A DNA stretch of 38,153 nucleotides from positions 1,598,224-1,636,376 of the forward strand of contig NZ_LBMK01000002.1 of the NCBI RefSeq assembly GCF_001005295.1. Reading direction: 5' to 3'. Every line of letters begins with the position of its first letter. The first letter of the stretch is position 1. Positions 7,703 to 14,787 of the stretch are shown here, in pieces. The notes below the pieces were generated by a model, which was not told the origin of the DNA, ran no database searches, and saw only the letters and a program-made list of their open reading frames with translations. The translations under genes were made by a program, and so were the position numbers. This DNA is from Streptomyces yangpuensis (GTDB lineage: Bacteria; Actinomycetota; Actinomycetes; Streptomycetales; Streptomycetaceae).

Positions 7703-9019
7703 TCACTCCACCGCATCGGGTGGCCGCTCCGGGGGCTGCTCCGGCGAACCGTCCGGTTCCGGGTCCGGTGCCGCGCCCGGGTCGGCTCCCGGTTCCGGCG
7801 CCGGCTCTTCGTCCTCGTCCGTGTAGGACCGGAGGTGCACGATCACCGTGTTCGCCACGGCCACGAAGGGGACGGCGACCACTGCGCCGCCGATACCTGC
7901 GACAAGCCCTCCGGTGGTGACGGCCAGGACCACGGCCAGCGGATGGATCCGGACCGCGCGCCCGAGTATGAACGGTTGGAGGATGTGCCCCTCGATCTGT
8001 TGAACGAGGAGCACCACCAGCAGGGCCATCAAGGCGGTGAAGACGCCCTGGGTGACGAGCGCGACGATCACGGCGAGCGCGCCGGAGGCGATGGCGCCGA
8101 TCAGCGGCACGAAGGAGGCCAGGAAGATCACCACGGCAATGGGGATGGCGAGGGGGACGCCGAGGAAGTAGATCCCGACACCGATGAACACCGCGTCGAT
8201 CAGGGCGACGATCAGCGTTCCGCGGATGTAGGCGGTGAGGGTCCGCCAGGCCGGCGGGCCCGCTCCGGCAACTCGGGGCCGCACGGTGACTGGCAGCAGC
8301 CTCAGTATCCACTCCCAGACCTTCCTGCCGTCGTACAGCAGGAAGAGCGTGATGAACATCGCCAGGAGCATGCCGGTGATGACCTCGATCAGAACGGTCA
8401 CTCCCTGGAGACCGGTCGAGGTGATCTCGCTGGTGCTCGTGCCGATGGCGTCACTCAGGCGCTCGGTGATGTCGTTGATCTGCTGCTCGGTCACGTGGAA
8501 CGGGCTGTCGAGGAGCCACCGTTTCAATTCCGCGATGCCTTCTTGGAGCCGCTCGGACAGACTGTCGAGGTTGTCGAGCACCTGCCATACGACGAACCAG
8601 CCGATCAGCCCGAGGGCGAGGAACCCGCAGAGCGCCGTGACGACGGTGGCGAGCCCCTGAGGCAGCCCCCGGCGGTGCAGACGGGCGACCGTCGGCTGGA
8701 GCAGCGCGGTGATCAGCAACGCGGCGACGAAGGCCAGGGCGACCAGCCGCACGGAGTCGATCACCCGCATCAGGACCCACACGGTGGCCGCGAGGACCAG
8801 GAACCGCCAGGCGACCTCGGCCGCGACCCGCATGCCCCAGGGCGCCGCACGGACCGCGTCCGGAGCGCGATCGCGGGCCTGGGCACGGCGGAGGCGGACC
8901 GTTCGTTCCCGCTCGGCCGCTTCCTCGGCGTCGTGGCGGGCCAGCGCCCGCGCGCGCCGCTCACCGGCCGCGGTCGCGGCGCCCTTCGCGCGGCTGTAGA
9001 TGGCACGGATCCCGGACAT
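7703..9019 (-). CDS. AI-2E family transporter
   Basis: A polytopic membrane protein of 438 residues of the AI-2E transporter (PF01594) family, thought to be channels or exporters; the substrate here is unknown. Segments visible: a charged Arg/Ala cytoplasmic N-terminus (1-60), two N-terminal helices (about 70-120, WRFLVLAATVWVLMRV and LVALAFVAALLITALL), an amphipathic domain, then paired helices in the second half including GVGIYFLGVPLAIPIAVVIF and FVPLIGA. The C-terminus is a Glu/Pro/Asp-rich tail. ATG with GGGAGG five bases upstream. It precedes the PemK-like gene by 197 bases on the same strand. Confidence 0.9.
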   Translation of the reverse strand: MSGIRAIYSRAKGAATAAGERRARALARHDAEEAAERERTVRLRRAQARDRAPDAVRAAPWGMRVAAEVAWRFLVLAATVWVLMRVIDSVRLVALAFVAALLITALLQPTVARLHRRGLPQGLATVVTALCGFLALGLIGWFVVWQVLDNLDSLSERLQEGIAELKRWLLDSPFHVTEQQINDITERLSDAIGTSTSEITSTGLQGVTVLIEVITGMLLAMFITLFLLYDGRKVWEWILRLLPVTVRPRVAGAGPPAWRTLTAYIRGTLIVALIDAVFIGVGIYFLGVPLAIPIAVVIFLASFVPLIGAIASGALAVIVALVTQGVFTALMALLVVLLVQQIEGHILQPFILGRAVRIHPLAVVLAVTTGGLVAGIGGAVVAVPFVAVANTVIVHLRSYTDEDEEPAPEPGADPGAAPDPEPDGSPEQPPERPPDAVE

Positions 9020-9541
9020 CCGGACCTCCCTCCGCCCTCTATGTCCGTCTGCCCCCGTTTTGTGGTGATCAGGCGGTCGAGTGGGGATCCGGGTGCGATG
9101 GTGAGCGACCGGTGCCGGACAGAGCTGTCCCGTCCCGAGAGCAGGTCCCTGGCCAGGACCCCGGTAGCGATCCACGGCAGCGCCGATTCGTCGCTGCGAC
9201 GGCAGGACATCAGAACCGGCGCGCGCTCGCGCACGCTGCGAGCAGCGCCGCAGAGGAGTGCCGACCAGCCCCGTCCTTCGCGACGCGCTGCGCATCACCT
9301 CGAAGTCGATTTCACGCGCGTGGTCCTCTGTGGCTGCGCCGGGCTGAATGCCCTCCTTCGGAGGGCGGCCCGTCGATCACGTCGATCACGCCGGGCTGGC
9401 GGCCCCCGGCACTGCCTGGGTGTTCCCTTACTCTCACCCACGAGGGAATCCGGCGCATGGAGGCCGAGGAGCCTCTCGGAGCGGTCGGGGCGCCGGGGCC
9501 CCCGGCCCGCCGATGCCCCCCGTCGGAGAAAAGTCCGTTCC
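9020..9541. other. Gene-poor stretch with STAS relic
   Basis: This 522-base stretch holds no intact gene I can support. It contains the upstream region of the transporter gene and, near 9258-9361, fragments that translate to a degraded STAS domain (described separately). The rest shows broken reading frames on both strands. Confidence 0.5.
9258..9361 (+). pseudogene. Decayed STAS-domain (anti-sigma antagonist) relic
   Basis: Two frames give neighbouring pieces of a STAS domain of the anti-sigma-factor-antagonist type. From 9258 one frame reads VPTSPVLRDALRI, like the first helix after GEVD in these proteins. From 9293 another frame reads LEVDFTRVVLCGCAGLNALL, which matches the conserved beta-strand plus phosphoacceptor loop (usually D-S-G-L-N; here C-A-G-L-N). 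A frameshift separates them and the rest of the domain is not recognisable. It suggests a lost stress-sigma regulator gene. Confidence 0.4.
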
Positions 9542-9730
9542 TCAGTGGTCGGCATCCGTGGGGTGGGCTCGACGACCGGTGTCGTCGGGCAGGCCCGGCG
9601 GCCTCGGCAGAGGGTCGCTGAAGCGGTAGGCCGCGATCCGCGCGTCGTGCTGGGCGTTGAGCAGGTGGATCCAGCGCATGCCGACGGCGGTCGCGATGAT
9701 GATCACGGCGATGAGGACGAGGGTTTCCAC
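9542..9730 (-). CDS. Small single-helix membrane protein downstream of DUF5994
   Basis: A 62-residue ORF with one N-terminal transmembrane helix (ETLVLIAVIIIATAVGM, about 2-18), then a polar tail with Pro/Asp/His. GTG start with GGAGG eight bases upstream; only 5 bases separate it from the stop of the DUF5994 gene, so the two are almost certainly co-transcribed. No family recognised. The helix-first, tail-in-cytoplasm layout suggests a small membrane adaptor, but no function can be assigned. Confidence 0.65.
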   Translation of the reverse strand: METLVLIAVIIIATAVGMRWIHLLNAQHDARIAAYRFSDPLPRPPGLPDDTGRRAHPTDADH

Positions 9731-9735
9731 CGAAC

Positions 9736-10311
9736 TCACCTCCAGCCGTTCGCGGACAGCGGGAGGGCGCTTCGTCCGAAGGGGTCCCCGAGGGTGGGCA
9801 TGCAGGCCCCGCCCTCGTCTTCCCAAGCGGCTTCCCGGCGGCGCGCGGCGCGGGCGCCGCGTCCGATGACGGCTTCGTTGGCCATCAGGACGCCTGCGGT
9901 GAGGACGCTGCCCGGAATCGCCGCTGCCGTCATCAGGCGGGCCGCAGCTGCGGGTGCGGTCTCGGGCGGGACGACGAGGAGGTCCCAGCGGCCGACGGTG
10001 TAGGAGAGCAGGATGAGCTTGTCGGGGTCCTGTTCGGTGAACCAGCCCACGTGCAGGACGCGCCCGGCCATGGCGACCGTGCGCGGGACGGCGGGCCAGC
10101 GGGCGGGGTTCACGGTGAGGCGGGTGATGCGTCCCCAGGTTTCGTCCAGGGCGGCGGCGAGAGCGGGGAGCTCGGCTTCGAGGTCGCGGGAGTAGGGCCA
10201 CCAGGCACCGTCCAGCTGGCCGGCGAGCGCGGTGGCAGGGGTGAGGGACAAACGGGCCGCGGGCTCTGTGGCGGGGTCGCGGGGCGCGGTCCGGTCGAGG
10301 GTGGTGGTCAT
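9736..10311 (-). CDS. DUF5994 family protein (copy 1)
   Basis: A 191-residue cytoplasmic protein of the actinobacterial DUF5994 family, function unknown. Diagnostic pieces: LDGAWWPYSRDLEAELPAL, the WGRITRLTVNPARW block, GRVLHVGWF and DLLVVPPETAPAAAARLM. A Arg/Glu-rich C-terminal extension follows. A second member lies divergently at 10545. It is followed after 5 bases by a small membrane-protein gene. A perfect hairpin lies 15 bases upstream of the start (10327-10350), inside its likely 5' leader. Confidence 0.85.
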   Translation of the reverse strand: MTTTLDRTAPRDPATEPAARLSLTPATALAGQLDGAWWPYSRDLEAELPALAAALDETWGRITRLTVNPARWPAVPRTVAMAGRVLHVGWFTEQDPDKLILLSYTVGRWDLLVVPPETAPAAAARLMTAAAIPGSVLTAGVLMANEAVIGRGARAARRREAAWEDEGGACMPTLGDPFGRSALPLSANGWR

Positions 10312-10326
10312 GGTGTGGACCTGCCC

Positions 10327-10355
10327 CCGGACTGCCTGTCGGCAGTCCGGTTTTT
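10327..10355 (+). terminator. Perfect 10-bp hairpin with T5 tract
   Basis: CCGGACTGCC (10327-10336), loop TGTC, GGCAGTCCGG (10341-10350), then TTTTT (10351-10355). It looks like a canonical intrinsic terminator reading rightward, which is rare in such GC-rich DNA. No plus-strand gene ends here; on the minus strand the hairpin sits in the 5' leader of DUF5994 copy 1. Confidence 0.7.
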
Positions 10356-10544
10356 AGGCGATCGCCGGAAATGACACCCGCGTGAAAGCCGGTGTGCGAA
10401 GTACTCCCGGTGCTTTCACTGTACGCCTGTTCGGGGTGGTAAAGCTGATCTGACCAGGTATTTTCCGGTGGGCGGGGTTGCCGGGAGCGTGAGTACCGTG
10501 AAAGGACGACAGGTCGCGCACCTCGCCCGGCCGGCACCGCACCG

Positions 10545-11075
10545 GTGCCGGCCTGCGACGCGGTACGGCCCCACCCCTGGGCGGGCGACACCACATGGCT
10601 GATTCCGACGTCCCCCCACGCCCACGCCCCGCTGCTCCTGCCGGATGCGATCCACTCGGTGATCAACCCGGGTACGGCCCTGCTGCGACTGGAGACCACG
10701 AGCTCCCGGGAGGGGCTCCTGGACGGCGCCTGGTGGCCGCGGACCCGTGACATCGCAACCGAGCTGCCTGCGCTGATCAGTGTCCTGACCACGCACCTCG
10801 GCCCGATCACCCGGGTGGGCGTGGAGGCGTCCGCCTGGAACGACCTGCCGTCCCGCCTGGTCGTCGACGGCCGGGTCGTGCACCTCGACTCCGACCCGGT
10901 CGGCGACGACACCGTCCTCGTTACCCGCGGCCACAACGACCACTTCGGCCTGCTGGTGGTTCCGCCCGGCACCACCGACGACGCGGCCCGTGAAGCGATG
11001 GCCCGCGCGGTCCGTGCCGACAACGTCACGCAGGCCGCTCAGATCCTCATCGCCACCACGCCCGAACCCGAGTAG
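10545..11075 (+). CDS. DUF5994 family protein (copy 2)
   Basis: A second DUF5994 protein, 176 residues by the GTG at 10545. It shares the landmarks of copy 1: LDGAWWPRTRDIATELPAL, GPITRVGVEASAW, GRVVHLDSD, FGLLVVPPGT and a C-terminal alanine-rich helix. The first 45 residues are not family-like and no ribosome site precedes the GTG, so the start is uncertain; GTG at 10659 is another in-frame candidate. It runs divergently from copy 1 with a 233-base spacer and is followed by a 29-codon ORF for a single-helix peptide. Confidence 0.82.
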   Translation: MPACDAVRPHPWAGDTTWLIPTSPHAHAPLLLPDAIHSVINPGTALLRLETTSSREGLLDGAWWPRTRDIATELPALISVLTTHLGPITRVGVEASAWNDLPSRLVVDGRVVHLDSDPVGDDTVLVTRGHNDHFGLLVVPPGTTDDAAREAMARAVRADNVTQAAQILIATTPEPE

Positions 11076-11152
11076 AGGAAAGCCCTTCCTCCGGCACGGA
11101 CGACATCGCGGCAGCGGCCAGGCCCTCCCTCGTCCGAGGAGGTGCCCACATC

Positions 11153-11242
11153 GTGAAGGTCTCCGGGATCCTGATCCTCGTGGCGGCCCTGGTGCACCTG
11201 GGCATGCACGGGCCGCGTTCCGGACGCCAGCACATCCGCTGA
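11153..11242 (+). CDS. Putative 29-residue membrane micropeptide
   Basis: A short ORF, GTG start, with GAGGAGG at 11136-11142 (10-base spacing). It encodes MKVSGILILVAALVHLGMHG and a basic tail ending in HIR. It has a basic N-terminus, a hydrophobic helix of about 14 residues and a positive C-terminus. It lies 77 bases after the DUF5994 copy 2 stop, mirroring the small membrane ORF after copy 1. No homologue recalled; the support is the ribosome site, composition and position. Confidence 0.42.
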   Translation: MKVSGILILVAALVHLGMHGPRSGRQHIR

Positions 11243-11272
11243 ACAGGCCGTTCGGGGCCAGGACAGCGACCC

Positions 11273-11479
11273 TCAGAGGTTCTCGTCGTGCAGGTCCTCT
11301 TCACGCAGCAGGTCGTCCTCGCGGCGGCGCTCGGTTTCCTCCTTGCCCCGGCCCTGCTTCTGTGCCTGCTCACGCGACGGCCTGCCCGGCTGGGGGTGCG
11401 CGGGATCCCCGGGGCGCTGATGGCCATGCGCCTCGCTGCCCCTGCCCGGCTCCTGACGCTTGTGCTGCTTACCACCCAT
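11273..11479 (-). CDS. Small hydrophilic Gln/Arg/Glu-rich protein
   Basis: A 68-residue very hydrophilic protein beginning MGGKQHKRQEPGRGSEAHGH, rich in Arg, Gln, Glu and His with no hydrophobic core; it is probably intrinsically disordered. ATG with GAGGAG about 8 bases upstream. The opposite strand over the same bases reads as an apparently hydrophobic protein, an antisense artefact of the codon bias. Its stop lies 30 bases from the convergent micropeptide stop. Function unknown; similar short hydrophilic proteins are often stress- or sporulation-linked, but nothing here proves that. Confidence 0.6.
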   Translation of the reverse strand: MGGKQHKRQEPGRGSEAHGHQRPGDPAHPQPGRPSREQAQKQGRGKEETERRREDDLLREEDLHDENL

Positions 11480-11785
11480 GACGACGACTCCTCGTGATGC
11501 GGGGGTTCGGATCCTTATCGGACCACGCTGACACGCAGCGTCACGCTCGGCATCACGTCGCCCACGAAACGAGGCATCCGGGTGAAACGGGTGGTCATCC
11601 GCCGGACCCGCCTTCCTGCGCGTCAGGGAAGGGCGCCGCCCGCACGTGCGCGGGGACGGCACCGCATGACCGCGAGAAGTGCCGACACGGCAGCGCGACA
11701 CGACCCCGAGGCGGATCCCGCTGCACCTTCGGCGTGGCATCCTGCTCGCCGGAAAAAGGGTTCACGGAGCGGAGGAACACACCCC
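11480..11785. other. Intergenic region upstream of XRE regulator
   Basis: This 306-base spacer holds the divergent 5' regions of the small hydrophilic gene and the XRE regulator. The regulator frame stays open back to 11582, but the extra N-terminus (Arg/Ala-rich) does not resemble the family. No clear promoter hexamers or repeats were seen. Confidence 0.4.
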
Positions 11786-12688
11786 GTGGGTGTCGACACG
11801 AATCCCACCGTCAGCAGGCGCCGGTTGGGATCGGAGCTGCGCCGGCTCCGGAAGGCCAGTGGTCTGACGACGCTGCAGGTCGCGGAGCAACTGCTGATCT
11901 CCCAACCGAAGATCAGCCTCCTGGAGAACGGCCGCCGCCACATCAAGCCGCGCGACGTGCGCGACCTCTGCCGCCTGTACGGAGTCCAGGACCAGCAGCT
12001 CCTCGACGACCTGATGCGGCTGGCCCGGGAATCGGGCCGACAGGGCTGGTGGAACTCCTACGGCGACATCCCGTACGGCGCCTACATCGGCCTGGAGGCC
12101 GAGGCCGCGGCGATCCGGACCTACGAGCCTTTCGTGGTCCCGGGCCTGCTGCAGACTCCCGCCTACGCCCGGTCGGTCATCGCAGGAACGATCCCGCACA
12201 CCACCGCCGAACAGGCCGCCGCACGCCTCCAGGTACGGCTGCGGCGCCAGAGCCGACTCGCCGCCCCCGGGGCCCCGATGCGCTTATGGGTCGTGCTGGA
12301 CGAGTCGGCTGTGCGGCGCGTCGTGGGCAGCCGTGAGGTGATGCGCGAGCAGCTCGAGCATCTGACCCACCTCGGCTCCCAGCCGCACATCACCCTGCAG
12401 GTCCTTCCCCACGAGGCAGGGGCGCACCCCGGTGTCTCGGGGCAGTTCTCCTTGCTCGAGTTCGCCGGCACCACCGACGCGAGCGTGGTGTATCTGGAGA
12501 GGTTCACCAGCGACCTCTACGTGGAGAAACGATCAGACGTGAGGCTCTACGCAGACATGTACGCGCACCTGCAGGCCCGGGCGCTGAGCCCGGTCAGCAC
12601 CCGGCAGTTCATCGCGGAGGCCATCAAGGGGTACATCGACACGGAATCCCCCTCGGCCGGCTGCCTGTTGCCCGCACCGCACCCGTGA
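11786..12688 (+). CDS. Scr1-family XRE transcriptional regulator (DUF5753), TTA-containing
   Basis: A 300-residue regulator with an N-terminal XRE helix-turn-helix (about 12-70; LGSELRRLRKASGLTTLQVAEQL, with the recognition helix near SQPKISLLENGRR) and a C-terminal DUF5753 domain starting at about residue 100 (FVVPGLLQTPAYARSVI, LGSQPHITLQVLP, VVYLERFTSDLYVE). Such Streptomyces regulators usually pair with a small DUF397 gene immediately downstream; none is present, so this one is an orphan. GTG start with GGAGG ten bases upstream. Codon 167 (12284-12286) is TTA, so full-length translation should need the bldA leucyl-tRNA. Confidence 0.88.
   Translation: MGVDTNPTVSRRRLGSELRRLRKASGLTTLQVAEQLLISQPKISLLENGRRHIKPRDVRDLCRLYGVQDQQLLDDLMRLARESGRQGWWNSYGDIPYGAYIGLEAEAAAIRTYEPFVVPGLLQTPAYARSVIAGTIPHTTAEQAAARLQVRLRRQSRLAAPGAPMRLWVVLDESAVRRVVGSREVMREQLEHLTHLGSQPHITLQVLPHEAGAHPGVSGQFSLLEFAGTTDASVVYLERFTSDLYVEKRSDVRLYADMYAHLQARALSPVSTRQFIAEAIKGYIDTESPSAGCLLPAPHP
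12284..12286 (+). promoter_or_regulatory. In-frame TTA codon (bldA control)
   Basis: TTA in the MRLWVV segment of the XRE regulator. TTA is the rarest codon in Streptomyces and is read by the developmentally controlled bldA tRNA, so the regulator is expected to be translated efficiently mainly in aged or differentiating cultures. Confidence 0.75.
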
Positions 12689-12714
12689 CGACCGTGGGGT
12701 GTCGGCCGAGCCGG

Positions 12715-13947
12715 CTACGCGCGCCCGGACCGAGGGCGCACCTTCGGTGTGGTGGTGTCCTGCTGCGCAGGAGCAGCCGGCTGCTCGGAGGCGGGTGCGC
12801 CGGGCCTGGCGGGCCTGCCCTGCAGGGGCACGAATCCGGATCCCGTCGCTCGGCCGGGTGCCGACGGCCCCGTTTCCGTGCGTCGGGCCGCGCGTCGCCA
12901 CAGGCGGGGCAGGAAGGCGTAGAAGCGGTCGGGAAGGAACACGGCGTCCGCCACGATCATCGCCCCGGAGAACACGGGCAGTCCCAGGAGCACTGCGATA
13001 CCGATGTGCATGCCCAGCAGCACCGTCAGGACGGGGTACTTGAGCCTGCCGAAGAGCACGAACGGGAAGGCGACCTGCAGGAGCACCGTCAGGTAGCTGG
13101 CGATCGCGATCACGAGCGGGTACTCGTCCACGAGGTGGGAGAGTGCGGGCCAGGGCTGGAACAGTTCGAGGTTCAGCGCGTAGTGGAGAGCGGTGCCGCC
13201 GCCCCAGGTAGGGCCCTGGATCTTGTACAGGCCGGCCGATCCGTAGAGGAAGCAGACCTGTGCCCCGATGACGAGGATGCCGCAGTTGTGCACCACCGTG
13301 ATCAAGGTGGTCCGAGCGTCCAGGAGCGGCTGTGCGCGGAAGCTCCTCGCCGGCTCCGGGGCGCTGCCCGCACGGGCTGCCTTGAGCCGGTCTCGGCGTG
13401 CGTCGAGGGACCAGCGCCGACCGCACGCGGTGAGGACGAGGTAGAGGGACATCAGCAGGATCAGGTTGTCGCCCCCGTCCGTCATGAAGATCGATCGGGC
13501 GTGGAAGGAGGTCACCACGACGGCGAAGAGGACGGACATGGCCCGGGTCCGCCAGCCCAGCATGAACAGCGCGGAGGTGACGAGGGCCGTCACGTAGCAG
13601 AGTTCGAAGTAGGCGCGGCTGTCGGACAGGATCAGGATGCTGTTCCAGCCCGTCTGGTCGAAGAGCTGCTGTGCCAGCGCCGGTGTCCAGGGGGAGCCCG
13701 GGCCCCAGATCTCGTCACGGTGCGGGAACTCGCGCAGCAGGAAGACCAGATAGAGCAGCCCGTAGCCGATGCGCAGGACCGACGCGGCGTACAGGGAGAT
13801 CGGCCGGTCGGTGAGAAGCGCCCACAGGTCGCAGATCCGGTCGCGGAGCCACCGGTGGGCCGTGCCGGCGATGGACGGCTCATGGGCCGCAGCCCGGTGC
13901 GGCGTGGCGGCCGTGGAAGGGGGCTCGGGGATCTGTTCACTTCCCAT
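12715..13947 (-). CDS. HTTM domain membrane protein (SdpB-like)
   Basis: A 410-residue membrane protein of the HTTM/vitamin-K-dependent carboxylase-like superfamily. Features: SVLRIGYGLLYLVFLL (first helix), HARSIFMTDGGDNLILL (conserved HTTM segment), LYGSAGLYKIQGPTWGGGTALHYAL (conserved loop), then PVLTVLLGMHIGIAVLLGL. The C-terminal 60 residues are a polar Ala/Pro/Gln tail. Its start overlaps the DUF5819 gene end by 11 bases, a layout like SdpA-SdpB of Bacillus, where an HTTM protein matures the SdpC toxin. Here it may modify or export a partner encoded nearby; the ice-binding-like gene just upstream is the obvious candidate. Catalysis is not demonstrated. Confidence 0.83.
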   Translation of the reverse strand: MGSEQIPEPPSTAATPHRAAAHEPSIAGTAHRWLRDRICDLWALLTDRPISLYAASVLRIGYGLLYLVFLLREFPHRDEIWGPGSPWTPALAQQLFDQTGWNSILILSDSRAYFELCYVTALVTSALFMLGWRTRAMSVLFAVVVTSFHARSIFMTDGGDNLILLMSLYLVLTACGRRWSLDARRDRLKAARAGSAPEPARSFRAQPLLDARTTLITVVHNCGILVIGAQVCFLYGSAGLYKIQGPTWGGGTALHYALNLELFQPWPALSHLVDEYPLVIAIASYLTVLLQVAFPFVLFGRLKYPVLTVLLGMHIGIAVLLGLPVFSGAMIVADAVFLPDRFYAFLPRLWRRAARRTETGPSAPGRATGSGFVPLQGRPARPGAPASEQPAAPAQQDTTTPKVRPRSGRA

Positions 13948-14677
13948 GGGAGGTCACCTTCCACCAGGGCAGGAGCCGGTCCTCGGTGGGTGCCGGCGGG
14001 CGGGTCCCGGCCGCTGTGCCGGGCGCAGCGACGGGCAGCGTGACGACCCGGAGCTGAATGAACTCGAAAGTGCGACCGTCGCTGTGGGAGGCGACGCGGT
14101 CCACGGCGATGTTGCGCAGGTACGTCTGCAGCATCAAGGCGCGTTCCGAGCGTGCCGTGTCGCTCCCTCCGTGCGTCTCGACATAAGAGGTCCAGGCGCG
14201 GCGCAGGAGGTTCTGGGATGTATGGCTCGGAAATACGCTGTGGTCGACGGCGGAATGGTCGACGGCAGCCAGGTCGAACCAGGGGGTCACCTGCACTGCC
14301 CCCTTGGGATCGGTGTGTGCGGTCCTCGCCAGGATTTTCCGGTTGAAGGAGTCGGGGTCCGGGGCGAAGAGCCGCCAGTTCTGTTCGAACAGCGGGAATA
14401 CCCATCCATTGACCTGTGAGGCGTACCGCTTCGATACAGGGTTGGGCGGAGCCACATGAAGGAACACCAGGACGACGTGAACCAGAGCCGTTGCCAGACA
14501 GAGGACTACGGCCGTGCGCAGCCCTGCTTTCACCGTGCGAGCGCCAAGGGGCGGCTTGCCCGTTCTGGCCGCTTCGTCATGGCGCTGCTGGGGGACCGGA
14601 CCGGGAGCGGACTGCTGAAGTTCCCTCACGTCCGCAGATTCAATTCCGCTCGACACCGCCCACCCGGTCTTTCTCAT
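13937..14677 (-). CDS. DUF5819 family membrane-anchored protein (SdpA-like position)
   Basis: A roughly 246-residue protein with one transmembrane helix (AVVLCLATALVHVVLVFL) and then an extracytoplasmic domain starting with the hallmark QNWRLFAPDP. The conserved WTSYVETH and FEFIQLRVV blocks place it in DUF5819. Start choice is uncertain: ATG at 14677 is used; a GTG at 14713 is also in frame, and neither has a good ribosome site. It is translationally coupled to the HTTM gene (11-base overlap), and a strong hairpin separates it from the upstream ice-binding-like gene. No enzymatic role can be assigned beyond partnership with the HTTM protein. Confidence 0.8.
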   Translation of the reverse strand: MRKTGWAVSSGIESADVRELQQSAPGPVPQQRHDEAARTGKPPLGARTVKAGLRTAVVLCLATALVHVVLVFLHVAPPNPVSKRYASQVNGWVFPLFEQNWRLFAPDPDSFNRKILARTAHTDPKGAVQVTPWFDLAAVDHSAVDHSVFPSHTSQNLLRRAWTSYVETHGGSDTARSERALMLQTYLRNIAVDRVASHSDGRTFEFIQLRVVTLPVAAPGTAAGTRPPAPTEDRLLPWWKVTSHGK

Positions 14678-14717
14678 GTCTGCTGCTTCGCCTGGGGTCT
14701 CCGCGACCCTCACCCGC

Positions 14718-14755
14718 GGCGCGCGGCGGATTCGATGAGGATTCCGCCGCGCGCC
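14718..14755 (-). terminator. 13-bp perfect hairpin between ice-binding and DUF5819 genes
   Basis: GGCGCGCGGCGGA (14718-14730) pairs with TCCGCCGCGCGCC (14743-14755) across a 12-base loop. It lies between the ice-binding-like stop (14788) and the DUF5819 start. It would act as a partial terminator or mRNA end-stabiliser, allowing a high level of the secreted protein and less of the downstream pair. Confidence 0.6.
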
Positions 14756-14787
14756 GTCATCCGATGAACGGGCTTCGTACCGCCTGC

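Noticed and set aside
11288..11497. Plus-strand reading frame for a hydrophobic 69-residue protein
   Set aside because: It is antisense to a hydrophilic minus-strand gene with a good ribosome site; hydrophobicity arises from the complementary codons.
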